NCBI GenBank assembly: GCA_014338405.1
Contig: JTDE01002499.1
Location: forward strand, 14,736-78,735
DNA: 64,000 bases
Direction of reading: 5' to 3'
From: Paragonimus skrjabini miyazakii
Lineage: Eukaryota; Platyhelminthes; Trematoda; Plagiorchiida; Troglotrematidae
Below, in pieces: positions 63,724 through 64,000 of the stretch. The position numbers were made by a program, and so were the translations under genes. The notes beneath the pieces were generated by a model. That model worked only from the letters and a program-made list of their open reading frames with translations, had not been told where the DNA came from and ran no database searches. Position 1 is the first letter of the stretch. Each line of letters starts with the position of its first letter.

Positions 63724-64000
63724 CGGCGACGTATGTCGCTGGCTTAATCCCAATATGTCGCTTATTTTGCATATCAGATATGTCTACTGGTATCAGATTT
63801 CTCATCGATATCGGAGCCAAAGTGAGTGTAATTCCATGGCGAGCGGAAAAATTCCCCCACTTAATTCACCCGCCCTGCAGGTTGCTAATGGAAGTGGAAT
63901 AGCAACATACAGCACACGCACACTCACGCTGTATCTAGGATTGCGACGTCAATTTCGATGGATTTTCGTTATTGTAGACGTTCAGAATGCTAATATCGGT
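63724..64000 (+). mobile_element. CsRn1-like Ty3/gypsy protease, cut by window end
   Basis: The plus frame to 63902 reads ICRLFCISDMSTGIRFLIDI and GAKVSVIP, the RLFxxDxxTxxxFLIDTGAxVSVIP protease motif with catalytic DTG changed to DIG. A frameshift near 63885 leads into VANGSGIATYSTRTLTL and FRWIFVIVDVQ, the second half of the protease. The element runs beyond 64000, where RT, RNase H and integrase are expected. Confidence 0.8.

Noticed and set aside
1..64000. CRISPR arrays, operons, bacterial promoters or terminators
   Set aside because: Introns, LINEs and LTR elements show a eukaryotic genome, and no spaced direct-repeat array was seen.

Overview
The window looks like nuclear DNA of a flatworm, most likely a digenean trematode with a large, repeat-swollen genome (a fasciolid-like or schistosome-like worm; I cannot fix the genus). 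The reasons are a hypoxanthine-guanine phosphoribosyltransferase (HGPRT) that reads closest to the schistosome enzyme, introns of 31-41 bases, and a mix of decayed RTE-like and CR1-like LINEs, Ty3/gypsy elements (one with a tRNA-Trp primer site, as in the CsRn1 lineage) and Penelope-like elements. There are three runs of N (13688-13787, 34210-34499, 51842-51941).

Two protein-coding genes can be supported, both on the minus strand near the right end. (1) HGPRT runs from 60037 down to at least 45202. Seven exons splice in frame with GT-AG borders. Exons 1-5 are packed into 720 bases with introns of 31, 36, 41 and 33 bases; a 12,020-base intron and a 1,973-base intron follow. Only the last exon is uncertain. 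(2) A DUF4806-domain gene lies at 61585-62566, in five exons with introns of 76, 148, 34 and 40 bases. It sits about 1.5 kb upstream of HGPRT in the same direction.

The rest is mostly mobile-element debris. Left part (1-14 kb): a gypsy integrase tail, a gypsy gag-protease piece, a hammerhead-ribozyme-like motif, a tRNA-Met-like SINE, a CR1-like LINE (ORF1, endonuclease, RT) and an LTR-like segment. Middle (14-45 kb): long AT-rich stretches with few recognisable genes, a 178-base tandem duplication, a Tc1-like transposase relic, a gypsy pol relic, two Penelope-like RT fragments, RTE-like LINE ends and a striking foldback element with about 169-base arms (38775-39366). Right part (45-60 kb): the giant HGPRT intron, filled with RTE-like LINE fragments in both orientations plus CR1 and gypsy pieces. 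Far right (62.6-64 kb): the 5' part of a CsRn1-like Ty3/gypsy element starting less than 100 bases upstream of the DUF4806 start codon.

All family assignments come from reading translated motifs by eye against remembered families; no database search was run.
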